NCBI GenBank assembly: GCA_017448345.1
Contig: JAFSLP010000015.1
Coordinates: 1-35,105 of the forward strand
Source: Paludibacteraceae bacterium
Lineage (GTDB): Bacteria; Bacteroidota; Bacteroidia; Bacteroidales; Paludibacteraceae
Length of the DNA: 35,105 nt
Direction: 5' to 3'
Both the position numbers and the translations under genes were made by a program. Within the stretch, counting starts at the first letter, position 1, and each line of letters begins with the position of its first letter. Under the pieces are notes generated by a model. The model was not told the DNA's origin, did not search any database, and saw nothing but the letters and a program-made list of their open reading frames with translations. Shown in pieces: positions 15,041 through 23,000 of this stretch.

Positions 15041-17977
15041 ATGAAAAAGCATTTTAAATTAGTATTGTTTGTAGTGTTGTTCGCATGCACCACCCTTCCC
15101 GCTTGGGGACAAGCATCCACTGAAGGCTCTGACTTTTGGGTCACTTTCTTGCAGGCTGATCAAGACAATAACAACCCCTTAAAATTGGAACTCACAATTA
15201 CGTCAAGGACAAACTGTAACGTAACTATTGAGAATCCCTTTACCACATATAGCCAGACAGAGAAAGTGACAGCAGCCCAAAGCAAAACGATAAAACTCTA
15301 CGAGGGGGATGTACGTGCTCAGACTGCCCGAACAGCCATGAATAGAGACGGTAAAGTGTGCTATGCAGTTAACTCTGAGCAAATTGACCAATGTGCATTG
15401 CATGTCACGGCTAAAGACGATGCAGGAAAACCCGTAAAGATTTCATTATTTGCGTCCAACTACAAAAAGGCTACTTTTGATGCGACCAACGTCCTGCCAA
15501 CCGCTTCGCTAATGGATGAGTATATTGTGCAAACATATACTCCATCCGATCACGGTGGAGTAGATGAGACACAAGGTTCACATTTTGCTATCATTGCAGC
15601 AGAAGACGGAGTGGTAGTTGATTATTGGCCTACGGTGGCTACAACAGGTCATGCAGCCAACACTCAGGTTACCACACCGACACTGAACAAAGGACAAGTG
15701 TGGTATGTTTGGACAGGAAAGAAAGATGGTGAAGCAGGAGATTTATCTGGAACACGTGTGATAGCGCGAGATGGAAAAAAGATTGCTGTTTTTCAGGGAT
15801 GTCCTCACACCAATATCCCTTATCAAATCAAGCAACGTGACCATATTTTCTCGCAAGCAATGCCTACGGACTATTGGGGAAGTCGATTTGTACTTACAGC
15901 ATCTAAAGAGCGTAAAAAAGATATTATACGCGTTTTAGCACTATATGATGATACCCAAGTCTTTATCAACGGAGAGCTTGTTCACACCTTTAACTTTAAT
16001 ACGACCCCCAAGCAATATTATGAGTTTGTGATCGGTGAAAATGGAGACTACGCTGAGGATGGCAGTTGCTACCTCACGACCTCATGTCCCTGCGCAGTGC
16101 ACCTTTTTATGGCTTCACAAAATTTTGATCAAGTTAGCAATGGAGACCCCGCTATGCTATGGGTGAACCCTATTGAGCAACGTATTGATCAGATTTCTTT
16201 TGCAACTTATAATAGTTCGAATGGTACCACCCAGCACTTTACTAATATCGTAACGGACAAACCCGAGTTGATGACACTAGATGGTAATTCTATTGCTTCG
16301 GAATTCAAGAGAGTAAACGGAACTCCAGATTTCGCAAACTACTCATACGCACAATTATCGCTCGGCACGAATGCCACATCACATACCCTCAAGAGTGATG
16401 GTAGTACTTTCATTGCTCATGTGTATGGCTTTACCGACAACGAATCATATGGATACTCAGCAGGTTCTGCTACCGTAGGACGCCAGATTTCTGTTAATAA
16501 TGTTTCCTTTGAAAGTGGAGAAAAAGCCAAAGGCTACAATGACGCACCCACATTCTGTGCGGAAGATTCTTTACTTTTTGACCTTCGTGATGCATCAGGG
16601 AGCATCTACCGCATAGTTCTTGATTTTGGAGATGGTACGAGCAAAGACACTGCCAAAGTTTCAAGTGGGGCAAGTGAAGGAGAGCCAGAACCATTCTTAG
16701 TTTCCATTAAGCATGCCTATCCTACACCGGGATGGTACGACGCGAGAGCTATCGTCTATGGCGAAGAGTTCTGCACACAACCGGCTTTCTCGGACACAAT
16801 ACCTATTATCTTCCGCGTAATAAAGACGGATACTGTAACCGGTAGTGTGGCGGAACGCATTTGTATCAACCCGGATAGCACATTGGCGGACGGAACCAAA
16901 CTGACTGCCGAACAGGTAGCAGAATTGCTCGTCAATGGTGAAAATGAAATTGTACCTGTAGGAGAACCGTTGATTGGCGGATGCTATGACACGGTTTTGG
17001 TAAACTACCACCCATATGGTCTGGAGACTATCGAAGAGACCACTACGCTGAATCTGGAGATTTTACCGGGAGAAGAGAGTGTGTATTGTCCCGAACTGAA
17101 AAGATCGCTGACCTCCTCTGTCGAAGATACGGTGATAACTACAAACGAATATGGTTGCAACAACTATCACCCGTATCTTGTCAAGGTAAAAGCCTGCCTC
17201 TATATGAACTTGGAGAATGACCCGAAGCTGCTCAGCGTGTGCGAGGGGCAGACGCTGGAAGTCGGATATAAGAAGAGAGGAGATGTGGAAAACGCTCGTC
17301 TCATCATCGAGCCGCAAAGCGTAGCATGGTTGGATAACACAAGCACCAACACAACCACAAACGAAGCACCGGTACCTCCTGCCTCAGAAGATATGACAGT
17401 GCCGAATCCGGTCATTGACCTTGCTTTCAGTTGGACGGACGGCATAGATGACGGAATTATTCATGAGAACCCGGACGGCTCCGGCACCCTTGCCTTGCCG
17501 ACCCAAACGCTCAAACCGGGTATCTATGACCTCACGTTAGAGTTGACGGACGCTTCGGAGGAATGTCTCAATACGGATACGTTCCTCACCCGCACCATCA
17601 CTATCAAATACCCTGAGAGTGTGGTGGTACAGAAGTTCGTCAACGTTTTGGCGGTGCTCAACGCGCAGTACAACGGCGGATATGAGTTTGTCGGCTTCCA
17701 GTGGTACAAGAACGGCGAGATACTCCCCGGAGAGACCGGTGCCGTGTACCACACCATCGCGCCGTTCTCTGTAGGAGACACCTACTCTGTAGAACTGACC
17801 GACGCTGCCGGCAACAAACTGCCCTCGTGCGACTTTGAGATTAAGACGGAGCCTGGATATAATACCATACAGGAGGAAGGCGAAGAGGAGCCTGCGCAGA
17901 AACTGATTCAGAACAACCGCATTGTCATCCGCCGCGACGGACAGACATACAACATCTTCGGTCAGAAAGTAAGGTAA
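15041..17977 (+). CDS. Secreted IgGFc-binding-like surface protein with PKD domain (copy 2)
   Basis: The 978-residue protein is a paralogue of the 10064 product. It has a signal peptide to about 25 (LPAWGQ), STEGSDFWVTFLQ at the mature start, VIARDGKKIAVFQGCPHTNI, HIFSQAMPTDYWGSRFVLTAS, SCPCAVHLFMAS, and a PKD-type motif LDFGDGTSKDT near 527. The second half (about 600-978) is longer than in copy 1 and beta-rich, ending NRIVIRRDGQTYNIFGQKVR, a short tail resembling the nuclease tail. The first 1.7 kb is visibly AT-richer than the rest (22/60 G+C at 15421-15480 against 37/60 at 17701-17760), so the IgGFc/PKD part may have a different origin. Probably co-transcribed with the OmpA gene and the PAP2 gene 21 bases downstream. 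Confidence 0.85.
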   Translation: MKKHFKLVLFVVLFACTTLPAWGQASTEGSDFWVTFLQADQDNNNPLKLELTITSRTNCNVTIENPFTTYSQTEKVTAAQSKTIKLYEGDVRAQTARTAMNRDGKVCYAVNSEQIDQCALHVTAKDDAGKPVKISLFASNYKKATFDATNVLPTASLMDEYIVQTYTPSDHGGVDETQGSHFAIIAAEDGVVVDYWPTVATTGHAANTQVTTPTLNKGQVWYVWTGKKDGEAGDLSGTRVIARDGKKIAVFQGCPHTNIPYQIKQRDHIFSQAMPTDYWGSRFVLTASKERKKDIIRVLALYDDTQVFINGELVHTFNFNTTPKQYYEFVIGENGDYAEDGSCYLTTSCPCAVHLFMASQNFDQVSNGDPAMLWVNPIEQRIDQISFATYNSSNGTTQHFTNIVTDKPELMTLDGNSIASEFKRVNGTPDFANYSYAQLSLGTNATSHTLKSDGSTFIAHVYGFTDNESYGYSAGSATVGRQISVNNVSFESGEKAKGYNDAPTFCAEDSLLFDLRDASGSIYRIVLDFGDGTSKDTAKVSSGASEGEPEPFLVSIKHAYPTPGWYDARAIVYGEEFCTQPAFSDTIPIIFRVIKTDTVTGSVAERICINPDSTLADGTKLTAEQVAELLVNGENEIVPVGEPLIGGCYDTVLVNYHPYGLETIEETTTLNLEILPGEESVYCPELKRSLTSSVEDTVITTNEYGCNNYHPYLVKVKACLYMNLENDPKLLSVCEGQTLEVGYKKRGDVENARLIIEPQSVAWLDNTSTNTTTNEAPVPPASEDMTVPNPVIDLAFSWTDGIDDGIIHENPDGSGTLALPTQTLKPGIYDLTLELTDASEECLNTDTFLTRTITIKYPESVVVQKFVNVLAVLNAQYNGGYEFVGFQWYKNGEILPGETGAVYHTIAPFSVGDTYSVELTDAAGNKLPSCDFEIKTEPGYNTIQEEGEEEPAQKLIQNNRIVIRRDGQTYNIFGQKVR

Positions 17978-17998
17978 TCACCAACCCGTCAACTAAAC

Positions 17999-18739
17999 GT
18001 GCTAAAAAAGAACGCTGTATATCTTACGCTAAGCCTGATGCTTGTCATAGCATTGGGCTTAGCCCTTTTATGCATCCCCAAGGGCGAGTTGCACCTGCTG
18101 CTGTGCAACCGTCATACGCCGGTGCGAGACATCTTTTATCGCTACTACACCACCGTAGCGGAATGGTTTCCGTACGTGGTCTGCGTACTGATATTACTCT
18201 TCAGCCGCATCGGCGACGGGCTCTTTGCCTCAGCATGCATGATTCTCTCCGCCCTGACCACTCAGCTCTTCAAACACCTCGTCAATGCGCCGAGACCGCT
18301 CACATGGTTTGCTCAGAACATGCCGGACGTGCAGCTGCCGCTGGCAGAAGGCGTGCGTATGAACTACTGGTATTCCTTCCCCTCCGGGCACACCACCTCT
18401 TTCTTCGCCCTGACACTGGTGCTGAGTATCATCATAACGAAAGAGATTTATAGTATTCGGATTTCCCGGATTTCTCAGATTTCCCGGACTATACGGACTA
18501 CTCGGACTTACGACTTCCTGCTCATTTTCGTACAAGCAGGATTATTCTTCTTGGCAACCCTCGGTGCCTACAGCCGCATCTACCTCAGCCAGCATTTTGC
18601 AGCAGACGTGCTGGCAGGGATACTTGTAGGCGTATTGATTCCCCTCGCCTGCTACACTCTTTTTACTCCGTTGAGAAACAAAAATTGGTATAACTATCGC
18701 ATTTTTCGCCCCTTCAAGCCCGAAAATGCAAAAAAATGA
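17999..18739 (+). CDS. PAP2-family membrane phosphatase
   Basis: The 246-residue membrane protein carries all three motifs of the type 2 phosphatidic acid phosphatase superfamily: KHLVNAPRP (about 90-98), PSGH within FPSGHTTSFFAL (about 129-132), and SRIYLSQHFAAD (about 187-198). Such enzymes dephosphorylate lipid phosphates, for example undecaprenyl pyrophosphate or phosphatidylglycerophosphate; which one cannot be told here. Translation starts at GTG 17999. Between motifs 2 and 3 lies an insert of six perfect-length 9-bp units (18458-18511) encoding RIS RIS QIS RTI RTT RTY. The stop codon overlaps the arm of an AT-rich hairpin. The distance to the upstream gene is 21 bases. Confidence 0.93.
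   Translation: MLKKNAVYLTLSLMLVIALGLALLCIPKGELHLLLCNRHTPVRDIFYRYYTTVAEWFPYVVCVLILLFSRIGDGLFASACMILSALTTQLFKHLVNAPRPLTWFAQNMPDVQLPLAEGVRMNYWYSFPSGHTTSFFALTLVLSIIITKEIYSIRISRISQISRTIRTTRTYDFLLIFVQAGLFFLATLGAYSRIYLSQHFAADVLAGILVGVLIPLACYTLFTPLRNKNWYNYRIFRPFKPENAKK
18458..18511 (+). repeat. In-frame 9-bp tandem repeat (6 units) inside the PAP2 gene
   Basis: Units are CGGATTTCC, CGGATTTCT, CAGATTTCC, CGGACTATA, CGGACTACT and CGGACTTAC. Each codes for three residues starting with Arg (once Gln), making a positively charged loop between catalytic motifs 2 and 3. Confidence 0.93.
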
Positions 18740-18761
18740 CCCTTGAAGTGCATTTTTTTGC
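18728..18761 (+). terminator. AT-rich hairpin at the end of the PAP2 gene
   Basis: GCAAAAAAATG (18728-18738) and CATTTTTTTGC (18751-18761) form a perfect 11-bp inverted repeat with a 12-base loop; the first arm includes the stop codon region. It probably ends the run from 10064 before the tRNA promoter. Confidence 0.55.
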
Positions 18762-18769
18762 CAAAAAAT

Positions 18770-18800
18770 TTGCACATGTCAAAAAAAAGCAGTACCTTTG
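18770..18800 (+). promoter_or_regulatory. Promoter of tRNA-Val
   Basis: TTG (18770-18772), 20 bases, TACCTTTG (18793-18800). The spacer begins CACATGTCAA and matches the infC promoter spacer at 17/20 positions. The tRNA begins 69 bases after the -7 box, leaving a leader to be processed. Confidence 0.85.
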
Positions 18801-18868
18801 CACTCGCTTTTGAGAAATGACGAAATCGTACATCGGAAAAGTGTTCATCGTCAAATCGTAAATTGCAA

Positions 18869-18943
18869 GGGCGTTTAGCTCAGCTGGTTTAGAGCATCTG
18901 CCCTACAAGCAGAGGGTCTGCGGTTCGAATCCGTAAACGCCCA
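18869..18943 (+). tRNA. tRNA-Val (anticodon TAC)
   Basis: All arms pair: acceptor GGGCGTT/AACGCCC, D stem GCTC/GAGC, anticodon stem TCTGC/GCAGA with loop CCTACAA (anticodon TAC, reading GUA and related Val codons), a five-base variable loop, and T stem TGCGG/CCGTA around TTCGAAT. The discriminator base is A. CCA is not encoded. The length is 75 nt. A terminator follows at 18953. Confidence 0.95.
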
Positions 18944-18946
18944 CAA
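18924..18946 (+). repeat. tRNA 3'-end direct repeat, first copy (att-like)
   Basis: These 23 bases (T arm to just past the tRNA end) are repeated exactly at 19066-19088. A duplicated tRNA 3' end is the usual footprint of tyrosine-recombinase integration. No integrase is present in the 119 bases between copies. Confidence 0.75.
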
Positions 18947-18952
18947 AAAAGG

Positions 18953-18976
18953 AAAGGTCACCAAATGGTGGCCTTT
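18953..18976 (+). terminator. Terminator of tRNA-Val
   Basis: AAAGGTCACC (18953-18962), loop AAAT, GGTGGCCTTT (18967-18976), followed by TACTTTT. The stem is 10 bp with one T:G pair. Confidence 0.85.
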
Positions 18977-19065
18977 TACTTTTGAAGGTGCTACGGCCTT
19001 CTCCCGCAGTCCGGTCTGGGTTCTCCGCCGCTTCGCTCTGTCGATTATTGCAGATAACTGCAATT

Positions 19066-19088
19066 TTCGAATCCGTAAACGCCCACAA
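19066..19088 (+). repeat. tRNA 3'-end direct repeat, second copy (att-like)
   Basis: Exact 23-base copy of 18924-18946, not part of a foldable tRNA that I can find. A third, 12-base piece (AATCCGTAAACG) is at 19199-19210. Confidence 0.75.
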
Positions 19089-19161
19089 CCCGAAAGGGTG
19101 AGAGAACATCGATAGATGTTCTTTTTTATGAGCGAATAGGCAAGTACCCTTTCGGGTTGTG
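19084..19161. repeat. 16-bp inverted repeat enclosing a terminator
   Basis: CACAACCCGAAAGGGT (19084-19099) has its exact reverse complement at 19146-19161. Each arm itself holds a small ACCC-GAAA-GGGT hairpin. The first arm begins inside the duplicated tRNA end. Confidence 0.85.
19103..19127 (+). terminator. Strong intrinsic terminator
   Basis: AGAACATC (19103-19110), loop GATA, GATGTTCT (19115-19122) and a T-run. It sits inside the 16-bp inverted repeat. Confidence 0.88.
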
Positions 19162-19238
19162 CAGGACTCCCCCGAGCAGGGTATAAGGATTACGCAGAAA
19201 TCCGTAAACGGTGTCCTTCTTTTGTTTCAAATGACCGG

Positions 19239-19316
19239 GAAATACCCATGTTATCCCATCCTGACGGAATACCATTCCGGTACCATTTCATTACCACTAC
19301 GCAGGGTGCAAGGTCT
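19239..19316. repeat. Dispersed 11-bp-phased TACC repeat, copy B
   Basis: Successive 11-base steps are AATACCATTCC, GGTACCATTTC and ATTACCACTAC, then GCAGGGTGCAAGG. Related AATACCCATG and ATCCCATCC elements precede them. The end is shared almost exactly with copy A (856-894). It lies downstream of the tRNA region and at the 3' side of the TrhA gene. Confidence 0.85.
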
Positions 19317-19364
19317 ATGCGTTCCCGATGGGATGGAAGGGGATAGGAGATTAACAGTATATAC

Positions 19365-20003
19365 TCACGCGGCGAGGATAAGAGCGGTGGCGATGGTATG
19401 CGAAGCGGAGCCGAGGATGATGAACACATGCCAGACGGCGTGATAGAAGGGGTGCTCCTCATCCAGACGGAAGAAATAGGTGCCGACGGTATAGAACACA
19501 CCTTCCGCCAGCACCCACCAGAACGCCGCTCTCGGCATATTACGCCACATAGGCACAAGGATGAGCAGCGCCACCCAGCCCATGACCAGATAGAGTACGA
19601 GCGACAGTCCGGGATGCTTGCCCAAAGCAATGAGTTTGCCAGCCACCCCGGCAAGCACACACGCCCAGAGGAAGCCGAAGAGCGTCCACCCTGCCCATCC
19701 GCCTACCACGCTGATGCATATGAGCGAATAGGACCCGGCTATCATGGCATAGATACTCACATGGTCAAAGACCCGCAGGCGGCGTTTGACGTCCGGATGG
19801 AGTGCTGCATGATAGAGCGTGGAGGAGCCGTACATCAGCAGCGAGCCGAGGATGAAGAGCGCTGTGCCAAGCATTTCCCGCCATCCGTTGCCGTCCGAGA
19901 GGGCGAGAGCCGTCAGCGGTACGGCAACAAGCAACGAACACACGAACGCCACGAGATGCGTCCATGTGTTCGCTTTTTCTTCTGCCGGCAGGTATGCAAA
20001 CAT
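19365..20003 (-). CDS. trhA: PAQR-family membrane homeostasis protein TrhA (hemolysin III family)
   Basis: The 212-residue protein has seven hydrophobic helices and the family's conserved polar residues: SSTLYHAAL near 60-68, FDHVSIYAMIAGSYS near 78-92, and the C-terminal HAVWHVFIILGSASH. The first His and Asp and the two last His form the metal site in PAQR proteins. Bacterial members influence membrane fluidity; the older hemolysin label is not well supported. The ATG begins one base after the TGA of the giant gene (TGA-T-ATG), so it is likely translated by coupling or reinitiation, and transcribed with it. Confidence 0.92.
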   Translation of the reverse strand: MFAYLPAEEKANTWTHLVAFVCSLLVAVPLTALALSDGNGWREMLGTALFILGSLLMYGSSTLYHAALHPDVKRRLRVFDHVSIYAMIAGSYSLICISVVGGWAGWTLFGFLWACVLAGVAGKLIALGKHPGLSLVLYLVMGWVALLILVPMWRNMPRAAFWWVLAEGVFYTVGTYFFRLDEEHPFYHAVWHVFIILGSASHTIATALILAA

Positions 20004-20004
20004 A

Positions 20005-23000
20005 TCAGATGTTGATTACTTTATGCGAGGTGTCGTTTACTTTGACCACATAACCGGAGATGACAGGCAGCGGCATGGTGAACTCCGAGCCGGAAGCCGT
20101 CACCGTCCGGACGAGTTTGCCGGAAGAGGTATAGACGGTTATCTTGTCGCCGGAGACGAGTCCTCTGACATACAGCGTGCGGTCGGTGGCAAAGACGACA
20201 TACTGCCTCTTGCCGTCTGCGCCGGTCTTGGGGAAGCCGCCGATGCGCACCGCGAAACGCGTGTTGTTCGTGCCGGGCTCTATGGACGCCGTGTAGTCCT
20301 CCTCCATGAGGTTGGTATAGCGGCGCAGCGCATAGTCGATGAGCCATACATAGCGGTATCCTTCAAAGGCTTCTTTCTCCGGCAGCGAGAAAGTGAAGTC
20401 ATTTACCATTTGGTCATTTGCCATTTTGTCATTTATTTGGTCATTTTGCGGGACATAGACTCCGAGAGGTATATCCACTTCAGTCGGTGCTGCACCAAGG
20501 AGCGAGATACGCGAGAGGCGTTTGCTGTCCAGCAGATACATCTGCGGCGAGAGCATGTTCGCCTGCCATTTCATACCGTCGCGTCCGTAGCTGTATTGCA
20601 CATTCTTGCCGGCTGCCGAGTCAGGCATGGCGGTGAGGATGTCGCTCTGGCGGCGGGAAGACATCATGCGTACCAACGGACGCGCCTCCCGTTTGTTGCG
20701 ACCAAAGTACGGCAGATGGAATATCACTTCCTCACGCCCCTTGCGGGTAGCGGTCTGGGTGAAGAAGGCGTTGCCCATGGAGAGCGTAGCGCCTTTGTCC
20801 CACGAGCGGGAGGTGTATATCTGGTCGCCGTCGGTCATATAATTACCGGCTCCGTCCATCTGGTAGAACACGTGCGGGATATACATCTGGCGCAGATAAT
20901 TCCCCTCCAAGAGAATGGTATCCGTCCTGTAGTCCGACACGAGCCACGGCAGACCCTTCATGTTCCATCCCATATCTTCCTGACGGGTGAAATCAAGTGT
21001 TGTTCCGTTGCCTGCTATGCGGTGGTCATACTGGGTGAGATAAATCGTCTTGTCCGGTTCGTCTTCCGACTCGGTATAGACATAGTTGGTCTGCGTGGCG
21101 AACGCCGTGAACCGCAGCGTGGTGTCCTGCTTGGTGCCGAAATCCATCAGGTACCCTTCTGTCGCCGTTCTGTTGAGCGTGTCAACAGGCAGCCATAGGG
21201 ATGAGTTCTCCGTCTGGAAGACATAGTCCTTCGCCGAACGCGCGGCACCTGAGTATTGATAGGAACGGAAGTCAACGGGCCGGAGCGTCTGCGCAAGCGA
21301 GTCGTTGGAGGACGTGTAGGTGGTGGCGATGACATTTGCCACGGAGTAGTCGTATGGCAGGGCGGTCATGGAGTAACGCTGATTGACAAACTTCTTCTCC
21401 ACCGCCACATAGTTCATCCGCACGTTATGCCCGTTGCCGAAGAACGATGCGCCGGACTTAAGGAGCATATAACCCGGACGGAAATACATGTCGGCATCTA
21501 TCTGCTCGAAGTCCTCATCTTGGTATTGCATCGTCATGGCAGAGCTGTCCATGAGATATACCACGGAGCCCGGATGCGGGTAGGCGTTACCGCCATAGTG
21601 GTCGAGATAAGCTCTGCGTCTCGTTTCCTCGGTAGCCTGCTCCAGTTCGGACTGGGTATGGAGCGGATTGGTGACAGCCGTTATCTGCACATCCGTACCC
21701 GGCTCGACCCGCCATGCCTCAAGGGCACCGAGATCGACGTTTCCGCCGATGCGGCGCGGATTGCCGAGGATATCACGGTCGTGCCCGAAATGGACGGTAC
21801 TGTCCGCCGTATAGGGGTCGAAGAGTGCAGGCAGCGACTCACGTCCGCTGTTCACCGCCTTGCTATGCTCATGGAGCTGGTATGCCAAAGCAGGCATATT
21901 CGTCAGATAAGCAGGCAGGGTGTATGCGTTCGCGGATGTGAGATAGGGCGCAAAGCAATGCAGGCGGCTGATATGCCCCTCTATGTTATTCACCACGGCT
22001 CCGGTCTGTGCTTCGGTACTGTCTATGGCGGTATCGGTCAGACGGGACGCTATGACGGTGTTGTTGAGCGCCAAGCCGTGCGCACCTATCCGCACTACCG
22101 TCTGTGCCGTGTCGGCATAGAAGAGGGAGTTATAGAGCAGACCGCGCTGTATATCCGCCAGAGGCGCACTGCCGGAGACGATATTACCGGTAAAGAGACA
22201 GTTACGCACCGCCGTGAGGCTGTCCGCCAGCACAAGCGGCGAGGTGGTGAAGACACTATCGGGATTGGTGAACACGAATCCATCCAAGAGGAATCCTGTC
22301 TTGTAGGGAGCAGCCGCCTCGGTGAGCAGGGTGTTGATACGCGAAGGCTCGGCACCCGGCGCGATCACACCCGGCGTGATAGAGCGGATATAGTTCACAT
22401 ACCGCTGACATTCGTCGTTGGTGAAACGGGGTTGGTCGGAGCTCCGGTCCACAAATGCCGTATCGTTGCAACTCATCGGAATACCACCATAGACATACAC
22501 GCCATCCCGTGCGATGATGTCGTTGCGCTCGTGCGAGTCGCCGGAGGTCTTGACAAAGACGTATGCCTTGCGCGACTCGCGGTCGTCTGCGGACTTATTG
22601 AGATAGGTATATACCGCCGCTACATCGACAGCGTCTTGGAGTTGCCCTTGTCCGAAGGGCGTAGCCCATGAGGAACCGTCTCCTGCGCTATAGGCAGGCA
22701 GCGTAGGCTGGACGTACAACACGCGCTGGAGGACTGCCTGACACTCATATGCGCCACGCTCCATGCCCAAGCCCAGCAGACGGGGTTTGGATGCCAGGTC
22801 GCTGTCATTGCGCAGAGTGGTGATACCTGTAGACTTGAAGCCGTTGGACCTGCGCCAGTATTTGCCATGCGTAGCCTCGCTGGTGTCGGGGTGCATACGG
22901 AAGAAGACACGATTGCGATAGAGCGTCGTATCCGCCATATTCATGGTGCGGATACCGGGGTTAAGCCGGAAATTACGTGCGCGCCGTTCTTCCGGTGTAG

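Noticed and set aside
18875-19109. Small minus-strand frames over tRNA-Val and its duplicated end
   Set aside because: They read through the tRNA and terminators; such products are well-known false calls next to tRNA genes.
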